NCBI GenBank assembly: GCA_028284605.1
Contig: JANQRL010000009.1
Span: 1-64,000, forward strand
DNA: 64,000 bases
Direction: 5' to 3'
DNA from: Paracoccaceae bacterium
Lineage (GTDB): Bacteria; Pseudomonadota; Alphaproteobacteria; Rhodobacterales; Rhodobacteraceae
Below are positions 43,621 to 53,590 of this stretch, one piece after another (position 1 is the first letter of the stretch; the number at the start of each line of letters is the position of its first letter). Both the position numbers and the translations under genes were made by a program. The notes below the pieces were generated by a model. That model saw nothing but the letters and a program-made list of their open reading frames with translations. It was not told the origin of the DNA and did not search any database.

Positions 43621-43665
43621 CAATTCTTCGCGAAGAATTGTCCCGAGTTTTCGTCGAAAACTCGG
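43621..43665. repeat. AT-rich palindrome pair between convergent genes
   Basis: A perfect 20-bp palindrome, CAATTCTTCGCGAAGAATTG (43621-43640), is followed by an odd-length one centred at 43654 (GAGTTTTCG-T-CGAAAACTC, extending over 43643-43665). Centres are 23.5 bp apart. The pair ends 6 bases from the stop codon of the minus-strand DppF-like gene and begins 6 bases after the plus-strand YnjD-like stop, so it could stop both transcripts. Confidence 0.85.
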
Positions 43666-43671
43666 TCCCGC

Positions 43672-44627
43672 TCAGGACCCCAGCGGATGAAAACAGGCGG
43701 CCCTGTGCTCGCCCCGCCAAAATGCCTCAAGCCCGGGCACGTCCGCCGCACAGCGCTCTGAGGCATAGGCACAACGCGCGCGGAACGCACAGCCCGCGGG
43801 TGGGTTCAGCGGATCGGGGAGCTCCGTCTCTCTCCCTTCAGGCGCGGTCAGGGGCCGGCCCACAACCGGCGCGCTCTCGGCCAGGAGCTTCGTATAGGGA
43901 TGTCGCGGGGCGCGGAATACATCCTCGGCCCGGCCCAGCTCCACCACGGCGCCGAAATAGAGCACCGCGATCCGGTCGCTGACCGCCTCCACCACCGCCA
44001 GATCGTGAGAGATGAAAAGATAGGTGAGCCCCAGCTCCGCCTTGAGCCGCGCCAGCAGGTTCAGCACCTGGGCCTGGACCGAGACATCGAGCGCCGAGAC
44101 CGGCTCGTCGAGGATCAGGATGCGCGCCTCCGCCGCCAGCGCCCGGGCGATCCCGATCCGCTGCGCCTGACCGCCGGAAAACTCGTGCGGGTAGCGGTCG
44201 AGGAACTCGGTGCGCAGCGACACCATGTCGAAGATTTCCGCGATCCGCTTCTCCCGCTCCGCCGCCGCCATCCCATGGAGGCGTTTCAGCGGCGCCTCCA
44301 TCACCTGCCGGATGGTCTTACGCGGGTTGAGCGACGAGATCGGGTCCTGAAACACATACTGGATGCGCCGCCCGAAGGCCGCCGGATCGGCGGTATCGAG
44401 CGCCGCGCCCTCAATCTCGATCGACCCGGTCGTAGGCTCCAGCAGTCCCACCAGCATCCGCGCCAGGGTCGACTTCCCGCAGCCCGATTCGCCGACGATG
44501 CCCAGCGTCTCGCCGGCCTCTACCGTCAAACTCACCGGATGCACCGCGTGGACCCGGCCCTTCGGCGGCCCGATCAGGCGCTTGCCCACCTCGAAGGTCT
44601 TGCTGAGATCGGTGAGCGCAAGGGCGG

Positions 44628-44631
<4 letters not shown>
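43672..44631 (-). CDS. Oligopeptide ABC transporter ATP-binding protein (DppF/OppF-like)
   Basis: A 319-residue ATPase with Walker A VGESGCGKSTLARMLVGLL, the PHEFSGGQAQRIGIARAL signature, Walker B ILILDEPVSALDVS and the H-loop ISHDLAVV. The C-terminal oligo/dipeptide extension is present (PYTKLLAESAPVV, then four cysteines in GCAFRARCAYASERCAA and AACFHP), the type that binds an iron-sulfur cluster in some DppF/OppF proteins. It overlaps the fused permease-ATPase gene by 4 bases and is the last gene of the peptide transport operon. Confidence 0.93.
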
Positions 44632-46507
<1,876 letters not shown>

Positions 46508-46511
<4 letters not shown>

Positions 46512-47455
46512 GTCTTGATCCTCGGGTCGAGCAGGCTTTGCGCCACGTCCACCACGATGTTGAAGAGCACATAGCAGGCGGCGACGAAGACCACGCCGCC
46601 CTGCACGAGCAGGATGTCGCGGGTCAGGATTGCGTCGACCAGCATCCGGCCCACGCCGGGCCATTGGAACACGATCTCGATATAGACCGCGCCGGAAAGC
46701 ACGAAACCGGCCTGGATGCCGAGAACCGGGATGATCGAGACCATGGCGGCGCGCAGCGCATGGCGCCAGACCACGCCACGCTCCGGCACGCCCTTGGCGC
46801 GGGCGGTGCGGATGAAGTCCTGGCGCAGCACCTCCAGCATGGCCGAGCGCGAAAGCCGCGCGACGACCCCGGTGGCGACCACGGCCAAGGCCAGCGCCGG
46901 CATCGTGAGATGGTCGATCAGCACCGGCAGGGTCCGGTCCCCGAAGATCGGCCACATCCCCGAGACCGGGAACCAGCGCAGGTTCACCGCGAAGAAGAGG
47001 ATCATCATCATGCCGAGGAAGAAGGACGGGATCGAGATACCAAGGAGCACGACGAAGGTGATGGCCTTGTCGGCGAACCCGTATTGCCGGGCGGCGGAGA
47101 CCACCCCGGCGAGGATGCCGAAGATCGAGCAGAGGACGAAGGCGGTGCCGGCGAGCACCAGGGTGGCGTTGAACCGCTCCAGCACCTCGTCGATAACCGG
47201 GCGGTTGAGGCTGAAAGAGGTGCCGAAATCGCCCGTGAGCATATTGCCAAGCCAGATGAAGTACCGTTCGACGGCGGGCCTATCGAGCCCCAGATCGCGG
47301 TTCAGCTTCTCGACATTCTCCGGTGTGGCGAAACTCCCGAGGATCGCGGTGGCCGGATCGCCGGGGATCAGCGCCATGATCGCGAAGACGATGATGGTGA
47401 TCCCGAGGAGCACCGGGATCGCCGAAACCAGACGTTTGAGGATGTAGCCGCCCAT
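46508..47455 (-). CDS. Oligopeptide ABC transporter permease (DppB-like)
   Basis: A 315-residue permease with six helices. GGYILKRLVSAIPVLLGITI and FAIMALIPGDPATAILGSFA are the standard DppB/OppB opening, and the coupling loop reads EVLRQDFIRTARAKGVPERG. I start at ATG 47455, which matches the family; a longer frame to 47497 reads through a palindrome and is unlikely. It pairs with the DppC half of the next protein to form the channel. Its GTGA overlap with that gene suggests strict coupling. Confidence 0.93.
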
Positions 47456-47470
47456 CAGACCCCCGGGGAC

Positions 47471-47525
47471 GCCGAATTTTCGTCGAAAATTCGGCACGGG
47501 CCCGGGGCTGCAGCGCAGCCCCGGG
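47471..47525. repeat. AT-rich palindrome followed by a GC-rich hairpin
   Basis: The palindrome GCCGAATTTTCG-T-CGAAAATTCGGC covers 47471-47495, centre 47483. A hairpin with an 11-bp stem, CCCGGGGCTGC (47501-47511) with 47515-47525 and loop AGC, follows. The group lies between the binding-protein gene and the permease gene, 8 bases past the binding-protein stop. This is a usual place for a partial terminator or stabilising stem that makes binding protein more abundant than membrane subunits. Confidence 0.8.
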
Positions 47526-47533
47526 CACCAGTG

Positions 47534-49117
47534 TCAGTTCTTCACGACATCGTCGAGCAGGAGGAAGAACGAGGGCTCGAGCGCGAAGTTCGCCACCGCG
47601 TCGCTCGTCACCGCGTTCTGCTTCCAGTTCGCAACGAAGACCCAGGGTGCGTCTTCCTGCACGATCTCCTGCATCTCCTTATAAAGCCGCGCCCGCTCCG
47701 CCTGATCGGTCTCGACCCGGGCCGCTTCGAGCAGCGCATCGACCTCCTCGTTCGAATAATAGCCGGAGTTGAAGCCACCCTGATCGGGCCAGGCGGCGGT
47801 CCGCAGCGCGAGGAAGGGCAGCGTGTCGGGATCGTTCGTCATCCACGCCATCTGCGCCATGTCCGCCTTGCCTTCGAGGCCCGGATTCACCTCGCCGAGG
47901 AAGGTGTTCCACTCGTAGGTCTCGATGGAGACATCGAAGCCCACGGCCTCCAGATCCGCCTGCATCGCCGTGCCCATGGCCACCGGATCGAGCATCCCGG
48001 AGCCGCCTTCGGTCACGTAGAAGGTCAGCTCCGCCCCCTCGGCGCCGGCTTCAGCGATCAGCTCGCGCGCGCGGTCGGGGTCGTAAGGATAGGGCTCCAG
48101 CGCCTCGTTGTAGGCCCAGGCAAAGGCCGGCGGGGTCGGGCCGGCGGCCACTTCGGCGGTGCCTTCGAGCACGTCGTTGACGATGGCCTCCTTGTTGATC
48201 GCGTAATTCGCGGCCTGACGGACGCGGACATCGGCGAAGGGGCCTTCGAGGGCATTCAGGATGAGGAACCAGACATGGGGGCCGGCCTGTTCGTGGATTG
48301 TGAACGCATCGCCCTGGAACTCGCTCAGCGCGACCGGCGGCACTTCGACCATCAGGTCGATGCCCCCCGCCAGCATCTCGGCGGTGCGGGTATTGGCATC
48401 GGTGATCGGGCGGAACACCACGGCCTGAAGTTCAGGCGCGCCGTCCCAGTGATCGGGGTTCGCCTCGACGATCACCGCCTCGTTCGAGCGCCATTCGGTG
48501 AAGCTGAACGGCCCGGTGCCGGACGGGTTGCGCCCGAAATCGGCGCCATGCTCCATCACTGCGGCCGGCGACACGATCAGGCCCGTCGGATAGGCGAGGT
48601 TCGACAGGAACGGCGCGTAGGGCTCGTTCAGGGTGAACTTCACCGTCAGCTCGTCCATCGCCTCGATGCTCTGCACCGAGGAGAAGAAGAACGACAGCGG
48701 GAACGGGCCGGTATCGTGGTAGGGATGATCCTCGTTCAGCATCCGCTCGAAGTTGAACACCACGGCCTCGGCGTTGAACGGCGTGCCGTCATGGAAGCTG
48801 ACGCCCTCGCGCAGGGCGAAGGTGTATTCGGTGCCGTCCTCGCTGATCGTCCAGGAGGTCGCGAGCGCCGGTTCCACCTCCAGCGTGCCGGAGGCGTAGC
48901 GGACGAGGCCGTCATAGACGTTCATCAGAATGCGGAAGTCGTTGACGGCGGTGACGGCATGGGGGTCGAGCGCCTTGGGCTCCGCGATCTGGCCGACGAC
49001 GAGCACATCGGGCGGGGTCTGGGCGGCGGCGGCACCCGGCATCAGCGCGGCAAGCGCCAGCCCGGTCGCCGCGGTGGCGGCCAGAAGCGTCCGGCGGGTC
49101 CAGCTGGGGTTCAGCAT
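47534..49117 (-). CDS. Oligopeptide ABC transporter substrate-binding protein (family 5)
   Basis: A 527-residue exported protein. The N-terminus SWTRRTLLAATAATGLALAA is a Tat-like signal. LVVGQIAEPKALDPHAVTAV, FALREGVSFHDGTPFNAEAV and the long SBP_bac_5 core follow, ending with an aromatic-rich peptide site region (PWVFVANWKQNAV). Members bind di- or oligopeptides, nickel or other ligands. AGGAGAGG precedes the ATG. It is the first gene of the operon; its promoter region carries two copies of a palindromic motif that also lies before the nearby GntR gene. Confidence 0.93.
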   Translation of the reverse strand: MLNPSWTRRTLLAATAATGLALAALMPGAAAAQTPPDVLVVGQIAEPKALDPHAVTAVNDFRILMNVYDGLVRYASGTLEVEPALATSWTISEDGTEYTFALREGVSFHDGTPFNAEAVVFNFERMLNEDHPYHDTGPFPLSFFFSSVQSIEAMDELTVKFTLNEPYAPFLSNLAYPTGLIVSPAAVMEHGADFGRNPSGTGPFSFTEWRSNEAVIVEANPDHWDGAPELQAVVFRPITDANTRTAEMLAGGIDLMVEVPPVALSEFQGDAFTIHEQAGPHVWFLILNALEGPFADVRVRQAANYAINKEAIVNDVLEGTAEVAAGPTPPAFAWAYNEALEPYPYDPDRARELIAEAGAEGAELTFYVTEGGSGMLDPVAMGTAMQADLEAVGFDVSIETYEWNTFLGEVNPGLEGKADMAQMAWMTNDPDTLPFLALRTAAWPDQGGFNSGYYSNEEVDALLEAARVETDQAERARLYKEMQEIVQEDAPWVFVANWKQNAVTSDAVANFALEPSFFLLLDDVVKN

Positions 49118-49146
49118 CTGTCTTTCCTCTCCTGTGGGGGCAGCTT

Positions 49147-49162
49147 ATTTATCATGATGAAT
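49147..49162. promoter_or_regulatory. Putative GntR operator, site 1
   Basis: ATTTATCATGATGAAT, a near-palindrome of the form ATTTATCATGAnnAAT. It lies 30 bases upstream of the binding-protein start. The reverse complement matches site 2, with centres 28 bp apart. Confidence 0.75.
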
Positions 49163-49174
49163 TGAAGGAGGCCA

Positions 49175-49190
49175 AATTCTCATGATAAAT
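49175..49190. promoter_or_regulatory. Putative GntR operator, site 2
   Basis: AATTCTCATGATAAAT; its reverse complement ATTTATCATGAGAATT differs from site 3 at one position. It lies in the divergent region between the binding-protein gene and the DUF1028 gene. Confidence 0.75.
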
Positions 49191-49219
49191 TCAAGGGCGA
49201 TCTCTCCACGCGGGCTGCG

Positions 49220-49921
49220 ATGACCTTTTCGATCCTGGCATATGACGAAAAAACAGGCACTTACGGTGGCGCGGCCGCGACCGGATCGTTGTGCGTCGGG
49301 GGCTGGGTGCTGCGCGGCGGGGCCGATTCGGGGCTTTCGGCGTCCCAGGGGACGGCGCCGAGCACGCTCTGGGGCGAAGAGTCGCTCGTCCGGATGCATG
49401 GAGGCGAGACAGCCTCGGCGGCTGTCGCCGCGATCACCGGCGCCGATCCGGGACGGGCCCACAGACAGCTCGCAGCGCTCGACCCGGCGGGCGGGACGGG
49501 TGCCTTCACGGGCACGGCGAGTATCCGGGTCTGCGACACCCTCGAAGCCCCCGGCCTCGTCGTCGCCGGGAACATGCTGGCCAGCAAGGCGGTCCTGCCC
49601 GCCATGGTCGCCAGCTACCGCGAAACCGATGGCACCCTGGCTGCGCGCCTCCTTGCCGCGCTCCGGGCCGGGGACGCCGCGGGCAGCGACAGCCGCGGTC
49701 TCCTGTCCGCCGCCTTGCTGATTGTCGGGCCGGATATGGCACCGCTGAGCCTCCGGATCGACCACGACCCGGCCCCGCTCACCGCGCTCGACCAGCTCTA
49801 CGCCCGCTCCCAGGCTGATCCCTACCATGCCTGGACCGCCGTCGCGCCGACGCTGAACGACCCCCATCTCTCCCTTCCAGAAGATGCCGAGGTCGCGCCG
49901 ATCCCGGCTACTCGGCCATGA
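49220..49921 (+). CDS. DUF1028 family protein (putative Ntn hydrolase)
   Basis: A 233-residue protein of the DUF1028 family. TFSILAYDEKTGTYGGAAAT, the GLSASQGTAPSTLWGEESLV stretch and TASIRVCDTLEAPGLVVAGN are landmarks; the fold is of Ntn-hydrolase type. No reaction has been proven for the family as far as I know, but genes of this kind often sit with peptide transporters, which fits hydrolysis of a peptide or amide. It is divergent from the peptide transport operon and overlaps the GntR gene end by 14 bases, tail to tail. Confidence 0.85.
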   Translation: MTFSILAYDEKTGTYGGAAATGSLCVGGWVLRGGADSGLSASQGTAPSTLWGEESLVRMHGGETASAAVAAITGADPGRAHRQLAALDPAGGTGAFTGTASIRVCDTLEAPGLVVAGNMLASKAVLPAMVASYRETDGTLAARLLAALRAGDAAGSDSRGLLSAALLIVGPDMAPLSLRIDHDPAPLTALDQLYARSQADPYHAWTAVAPTLNDPHLSLPEDAEVAPIPATRP

Positions 49922-50669
49922 ACCGGCTCAGCACCTCGGCCTCCTGATCCATCATCAGGGTCTGCGCGGTCTCCATATGGGCGCGCATCGTGGCCCGCGC
50001 CGTCTCCGCATCGCCGTCGCGCAGCGCCTCCAGGAGCCGCATCTGATAGCCGCGCCCGCGCTCCCACAATTCGGGATTGGGCGGCGTGTAGAGCCGCCGG
50101 TCCACGGTCAGATCGCTCAGGATCTGCGCCATGAAGCCGATCATGAAGCCCAAGAGCGGGTTCTCGGCATGGGCGGCAAGACGGGCATGGAAGGCCAGCG
50201 AGGCGACATGCTGATCGCGTTCCTCCTCCATACTCGCGGCGGGCCGGGCATAGCTGTCGACGATCTCCCGCAGCCCCTCCAGCGCCTCTGCGTCGAGCCG
50301 GCCCGCGAGCGAGGCGGCCAGGTCCGGCTCCAGCGCCCGGCGCAGGGCGTAGATGTCGGCGATGGTCAGGGTCTTGAAGTAGAAATAGTTGCCAAGGAGC
50401 GCCCGGGCCCGTTCCGCCGAGGGCTCTTTGACGAAGGAGCCGCCGCCCGGGCCGGTGCGGGTTTCGATGAGCCCCTGGGCCTCAAGGATACGCATCGCCT
50501 CGCGGATCGTGCCCTTGGACATGCCGAACCGCTCGATCATCTCCGTCTCGCCGGGCAGGCGGTCGCCGGCGGAGAGGCGCTGTTCGACCACCCAATCCTT
50601 GATCGCATCGGCGACCCGCACCGGGCGCGAACGGCGGCGCGGTTTTTCGAAGGGAAGGATGTCTGACAT
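49908..50669 (-). CDS. GntR/FadR-family transcriptional regulator
   Basis: A 253-residue regulator. Residues about 15-80 are the winged helix (VRVADAIKDWVVEQRLSAGD, MIERFGMSKGTIREAMRILE), and the rest is an all-helical FCD ligand domain with the metal-site pattern seen in DIYALRRALEPDLAA, FHARLAAHAENP and RAHMETAQTL. The same 16-bp motif lies at its own promoter (50695-50710) and twice at the peptide-operon/DUF1028 promoter region, so autoregulation and control of transport are strongly suggested. I start at ATG 50669; a start at 50696 would overlap the motif. Confidence 0.9.
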   Translation of the reverse strand: MSDILPFEKPRRRSRPVRVADAIKDWVVEQRLSAGDRLPGETEMIERFGMSKGTIREAMRILEAQGLIETRTGPGGGSFVKEPSAERARALLGNYFYFKTLTIADIYALRRALEPDLAASLAGRLDAEALEGLREIVDSYARPAASMEEERDQHVASLAFHARLAAHAENPLLGFMIGFMAQILSDLTVDRRLYTPPNPELWERGRGYQMRLLEALRDGDAETARATMRAHMETAQTLMMDQEAEVLSRFMAE

Positions 50670-50694
50670 GGCAACTCGCCTCAGAGGTAGCGCC

Positions 50695-50710
50695 ATTTAT
50701 CATGAGAAAT
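50695..50710. promoter_or_regulatory. Putative GntR operator, site 3
   Basis: ATTTATCATGAGAAAT, a near-perfect palindrome, 26 bases upstream of the GntR start. It shares the ATTTATCATGA core with site 1, and with site 2 read in reverse. Confidence 0.75.
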
Positions 50711-50741
50711 GGGTTGTGAACGCAAGCCCCTGGGCCGGGGT

Positions 50742-50786
50742 CAATTCTTCGACGAAGAATTGTTCCGAGTTTTCGTCGAAAACTCG
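50742..50786. repeat. AT-rich palindrome pair after ccoS
   Basis: A palindrome CAATTCTTCG-A-CGAAGAATTG (50742-50762, centre 50752) is followed by CGAGTTTTCG-T-CGAAAACTCG (50766-50786, centre 50776). Centres are exactly 24 bp apart. The second unit is identical to that at 43644-43664. The pair ends 6 bases from the ccoS stop and lies between ccoS and the GntR gene. Confidence 0.88.
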
Positions 50787-50792
50787 CGCGCC

Positions 50793-50954
50793 CTAATCCT
50801 GCTTCGGTTTGTCGTCGTAATCGTCGCGCAGGATGCGGTGGCTGTCCCCTTCCGGATCGTCGTATTGCCGCGATTTCATCGTCCACCAGAACGCCAGGAG
50901 CCCAAGCAGGCCGAGGCCGAGAGAGACCGGGATCAGAACCGACAGCACCTCCAT
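50793..50954 (-). CDS. ccoS: cbb3 oxidase assembly protein CcoS
   Basis: A 53-residue small membrane protein: one N-terminal helix (MEVLSVLIPVSLGLGLLGLL, then AFWWTMKSRQYDD) and a charged tail. CcoS is needed to mature the copper and haem centres of cbb3 oxidase. WWTMKSxQYDDPEG is its usual motif. The ATG overlaps the ccoI stop by 1 base, and the gene ends the ccoGHIS run. Confidence 0.95.
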   Translation of the reverse strand: MEVLSVLIPVSLGLGLLGLLAFWWTMKSRQYDDPEGDSHRILRDDYDDKPKQD

Positions 50955-53134
50955 CAGCGGGTCCTGAGCGCGTTGAGGCTGACCACGATGGAACTGGTCG
51001 ACATCGCAATGGCGGCGGCGAGCGGCGAGGCGAACCCGGCGAAGGCGATCGGGATCGAGACCATGTTGTAGACCCCGGCGGCGCCGAAATTCTCCAGGAT
51101 ACGCTTGCGGGCGACCCGGGCCAGACGCAGCGCCTCGGCCACGTTGGAGAGATCGCTGGAAAGGAGCACCATGTCGGCGGCCACCCGCGTCGCCTCCAGC
51201 GCCGAGGCCGGGGCGATGGAGACATGGGCCGCGGCAAGCGCCCCGACATCGTTGAGCCCGTCGCCCACCATCAGCACCTTGGCGCCACCCTCACCGAGCG
51301 TCGCCACCACCTCGGCCTTGTCGCCCGGCAGGATGCCGGCCTGCCAATCGTCGATGCCAAGCTCCGCGGCCAGCGCCGAGACCGGCCCTTCCGCATCGCC
51401 TGAGAGCAGCGTGACCGGCACGTCCTGGGCCTTGAGTTCGCGCACAAGCTCCGCCGCGCCGGGGCGCAAGACGTCCTCGAAGGCCAGTGACACCGGCGCC
51501 GCGCCCTCGACTGCGAGCACCGTGCCGGAGCCTTCGCCGCCGACCCATTCCGCCCGGCCGAGCCGCACCTCGCGACCCTGCCAGAGCCCACGTACGCCAT
51601 AGCCGGGTGTCTCGCCGATCTCGGTCACCCGCACTCGGGGCAAATCGCGTCCCTCCGCCGCCGCCACGATGGCGCGCGAACGCGGGTGGTCGGAGCCTTC
51701 GGCCAGTGCCGCTGCGAGGGCCAGTGTCTCCGGTGCCAAAGCCTCGGGATCGACCAAAGCCGGCTTGCCGAGCGTCAGCGTCCCGGTCTTGTCGAAGACC
51801 ACATGGGTCACCTCCGCCAGCCGTTCGAGCGCGGTGCCGTGCTTCACCAGCATCCCCAGACGGAAGAGCCGCCCCGACGCCACCGTGGAGACCGCCGGCA
51901 CCGCGAGGCCCAGCGCGCAGGGGCAGGTGATGATCAGCAGCGACACCGCGATCATCATAGAGGTGCGGAACTCGCCGGTGGCCCACATCCAGGTCAGGAA
52001 CCCGGCCAGCGCCATGATATGGACGAGCGGCGAATAGATCCGGCTCGCCCGGTTGGCGAGCGAGTTGTAGCGGCTCTTCGATTCCTCGGCGACGGAGACC
52101 AGGTCGGCGAGCCCGTGAAGCAGCGTGTCCTCGCCGACCGCCGTGGCGCGCATGGTCAGGACACCCGTCAGGTTGACCTCGCCGGCCCGGACCGTCTCGC
52201 CCTCGCCAACCGCGACCGGATCGGTCTCACCGGTCAGGAAGGCGCGGTCGAGTTCGCTCATGCCGTCCGTCACGACACCGTCCACCGGAACCTTGGCCCC
52301 GGGTCGCACCAGTAGCAGGTCACCCACCGTGACCTCGGGCAGGCGTACCGTCTCCGGCCCGTCCACACTGAGCCTTAGCGCCAGGGGCGCCTCGAGCGCG
52401 GCCAATTCCGCCGCCGCCGACCGGGCGGAGCCGCGCATCTTTTGGTCCAGATAGCGACCCGCGAGCAGGAAGAAGGTCAGCGACACCGCCGCGTCGAAAT
52501 AGGCATGCTTGCCGCTCAGCATCGTCTCGGACAGCGACACGCCCGTCGCCAGCAGGATCGCCAGAGAGATCGGCACATCCATGTTGAGCCGCCCGGCCCG
52601 AAGCGCGGCACCGGCAGAGCGGAAGAAGGGCTGGCCGGCGAAGAGCACGGTCGGGATCGCGATGGCCGCGGAAATCCAGTGGAACAGGTCGCGGGTGGCA
52701 TCCGCCGCCCCGGACCAGACGGCGACCGAGAGCAGCATGATGTTCATCATGCTGAACCCGGCCACGCCGAGCCGCATCGCCAGGTCCCGCGCCGCCCGGT
52801 CGCTTTCGCCGGCGCTCAGCGTGGCGCCGTCGAGCGGTTGCGCGTCGAAACCAAGCTGCGCCAGATGCCGAACGAGGTCATCCGTCTCCACCCCCGGGGC
52901 GACATGGACCGTCGCGCGCTTGCGGGTGAGGTTGACGCGGACATCCTCGACCCCGTCGAGCTGCATCAGCCCCCGTTCCACCCCCGAAATGCAGCCGGCG
53001 CAGTGGATGCTGGGCAGCGAGAGGTGGACGTCATGGGCGGTGGCACTCCGCTGCCGCTCAGCCCGGTCAGCGATCTCAGGGCCGACAACGCAGCCCGGGC
53101 AGGCCGCGGCGGAGGGATGCTCGGCGAGGCTCAT
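50954..53134 (-). CDS. ccoI: Copper-exporting P-type ATPase for cbb3 assembly
   Basis: A 726-residue P1B-type ATPase. It begins with a cysteine cluster (AACPGCVVGP) and a heavy-metal domain (SIHCAGCISGVERGLMQLDG). The membrane CPC motif is in ITCPCALGLAVPAVST, the phosphorylated aspartate in VVFDKTGTLTLGKP, and GDGLNDVGALAAAHVSIA is the hinge. CcoI moves copper outward to load the CuB centre of CcoN. It lies 6 bases after ccoH and overlaps ccoS by 1 base. Confidence 0.96.
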   Translation of the reverse strand: MSLAEHPSAAACPGCVVGPEIADRAERQRSATAHDVHLSLPSIHCAGCISGVERGLMQLDGVEDVRVNLTRKRATVHVAPGVETDDLVRHLAQLGFDAQPLDGATLSAGESDRAARDLAMRLGVAGFSMMNIMLLSVAVWSGAADATRDLFHWISAAIAIPTVLFAGQPFFRSAGAALRAGRLNMDVPISLAILLATGVSLSETMLSGKHAYFDAAVSLTFFLLAGRYLDQKMRGSARSAAAELAALEAPLALRLSVDGPETVRLPEVTVGDLLLVRPGAKVPVDGVVTDGMSELDRAFLTGETDPVAVGEGETVRAGEVNLTGVLTMRATAVGEDTLLHGLADLVSVAEESKSRYNSLANRASRIYSPLVHIMALAGFLTWMWATGEFRTSMMIAVSLLIITCPCALGLAVPAVSTVASGRLFRLGMLVKHGTALERLAEVTHVVFDKTGTLTLGKPALVDPEALAPETLALAAALAEGSDHPRSRAIVAAAEGRDLPRVRVTEIGETPGYGVRGLWQGREVRLGRAEWVGGEGSGTVLAVEGAAPVSLAFEDVLRPGAAELVRELKAQDVPVTLLSGDAEGPVSALAAELGIDDWQAGILPGDKAEVVATLGEGGAKVLMVGDGLNDVGALAAAHVSIAPASALEATRVAADMVLLSSDLSNVAEALRLARVARKRILENFGAAGVYNMVSIPIAFAGFASPLAAAIAMSTSSIVVSLNALRTR

Positions 53135-53140
53135 CGCGCC

Positions 53141-53590
53141 TCAGTTCACCGGGACGATGATGCGCTGGCGGAACTGCGTGCCGTCGGAGGCCATTGCCAC
53201 GAGCCGCAGGTTCCAGTTGCCGTCGTCGGCGGTCACCGGCGCCCGGAACACCTGCCCGTCGAAGGCGAAGTCCGGCGCCTGGTCGTCGCGCACCGAGGTC
53301 GCGCGCCCGAACGTGGCCGAGGTGATCTCCGGCGCCACCGGCTGGCCGGTCCCGTCGACGATCGACAGGATCAGCTCGCCATCCGTCACCTCGGCCCCGA
53401 CATCCCAGCCCAGCGCCAGTTGCGCCGCCCGGTCGGCCTGGAAGCTCTGGCTGACCTGATAGGAACTCTTCGCCTCGACGCCGGGGAAGGTCCGGATCGC
53501 CGAATAGGCCATGTAGAGGTTGACGCCGATGATGAGGCTGAATGCCCCGACCATGAAGATGAGGACCTTACGTCCGGTGATCGGTGCCAT
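53141..53590 (-). CDS. ccoH: cbb3 oxidase assembly protein CcoH/FixH
   Basis: A 149-residue protein with one N-terminal membrane helix (VLIFMVGAFSLIIGVNLYMA) and a periplasmic beta-rich FixH domain (SYQVSQSFQADRAAQLALGW, NWNLRLVAMASDG). CcoH interacts with the copper ATPase and the oxidase during assembly. Its ATG overlaps the ccoG stop by 1 base (TAATG). Confidence 0.94.
   Translation of the reverse strand: MAPITGRKVLIFMVGAFSLIIGVNLYMAYSAIRTFPGVEAKSSYQVSQSFQADRAAQLALGWDVGAEVTDGELILSIVDGTGQPVAPEITSATFGRATSVRDDQAPDFAFDGQVFRAPVTADDGNWNLRLVAMASDGTQFRQRIIVPVN

Noticed and set aside
46538..49165. An 875-codon plus-strand frame opposite the peptide transport operon
   Set aside because: It spans two real genes and their gap antisense; length alone is expected at this GC content.
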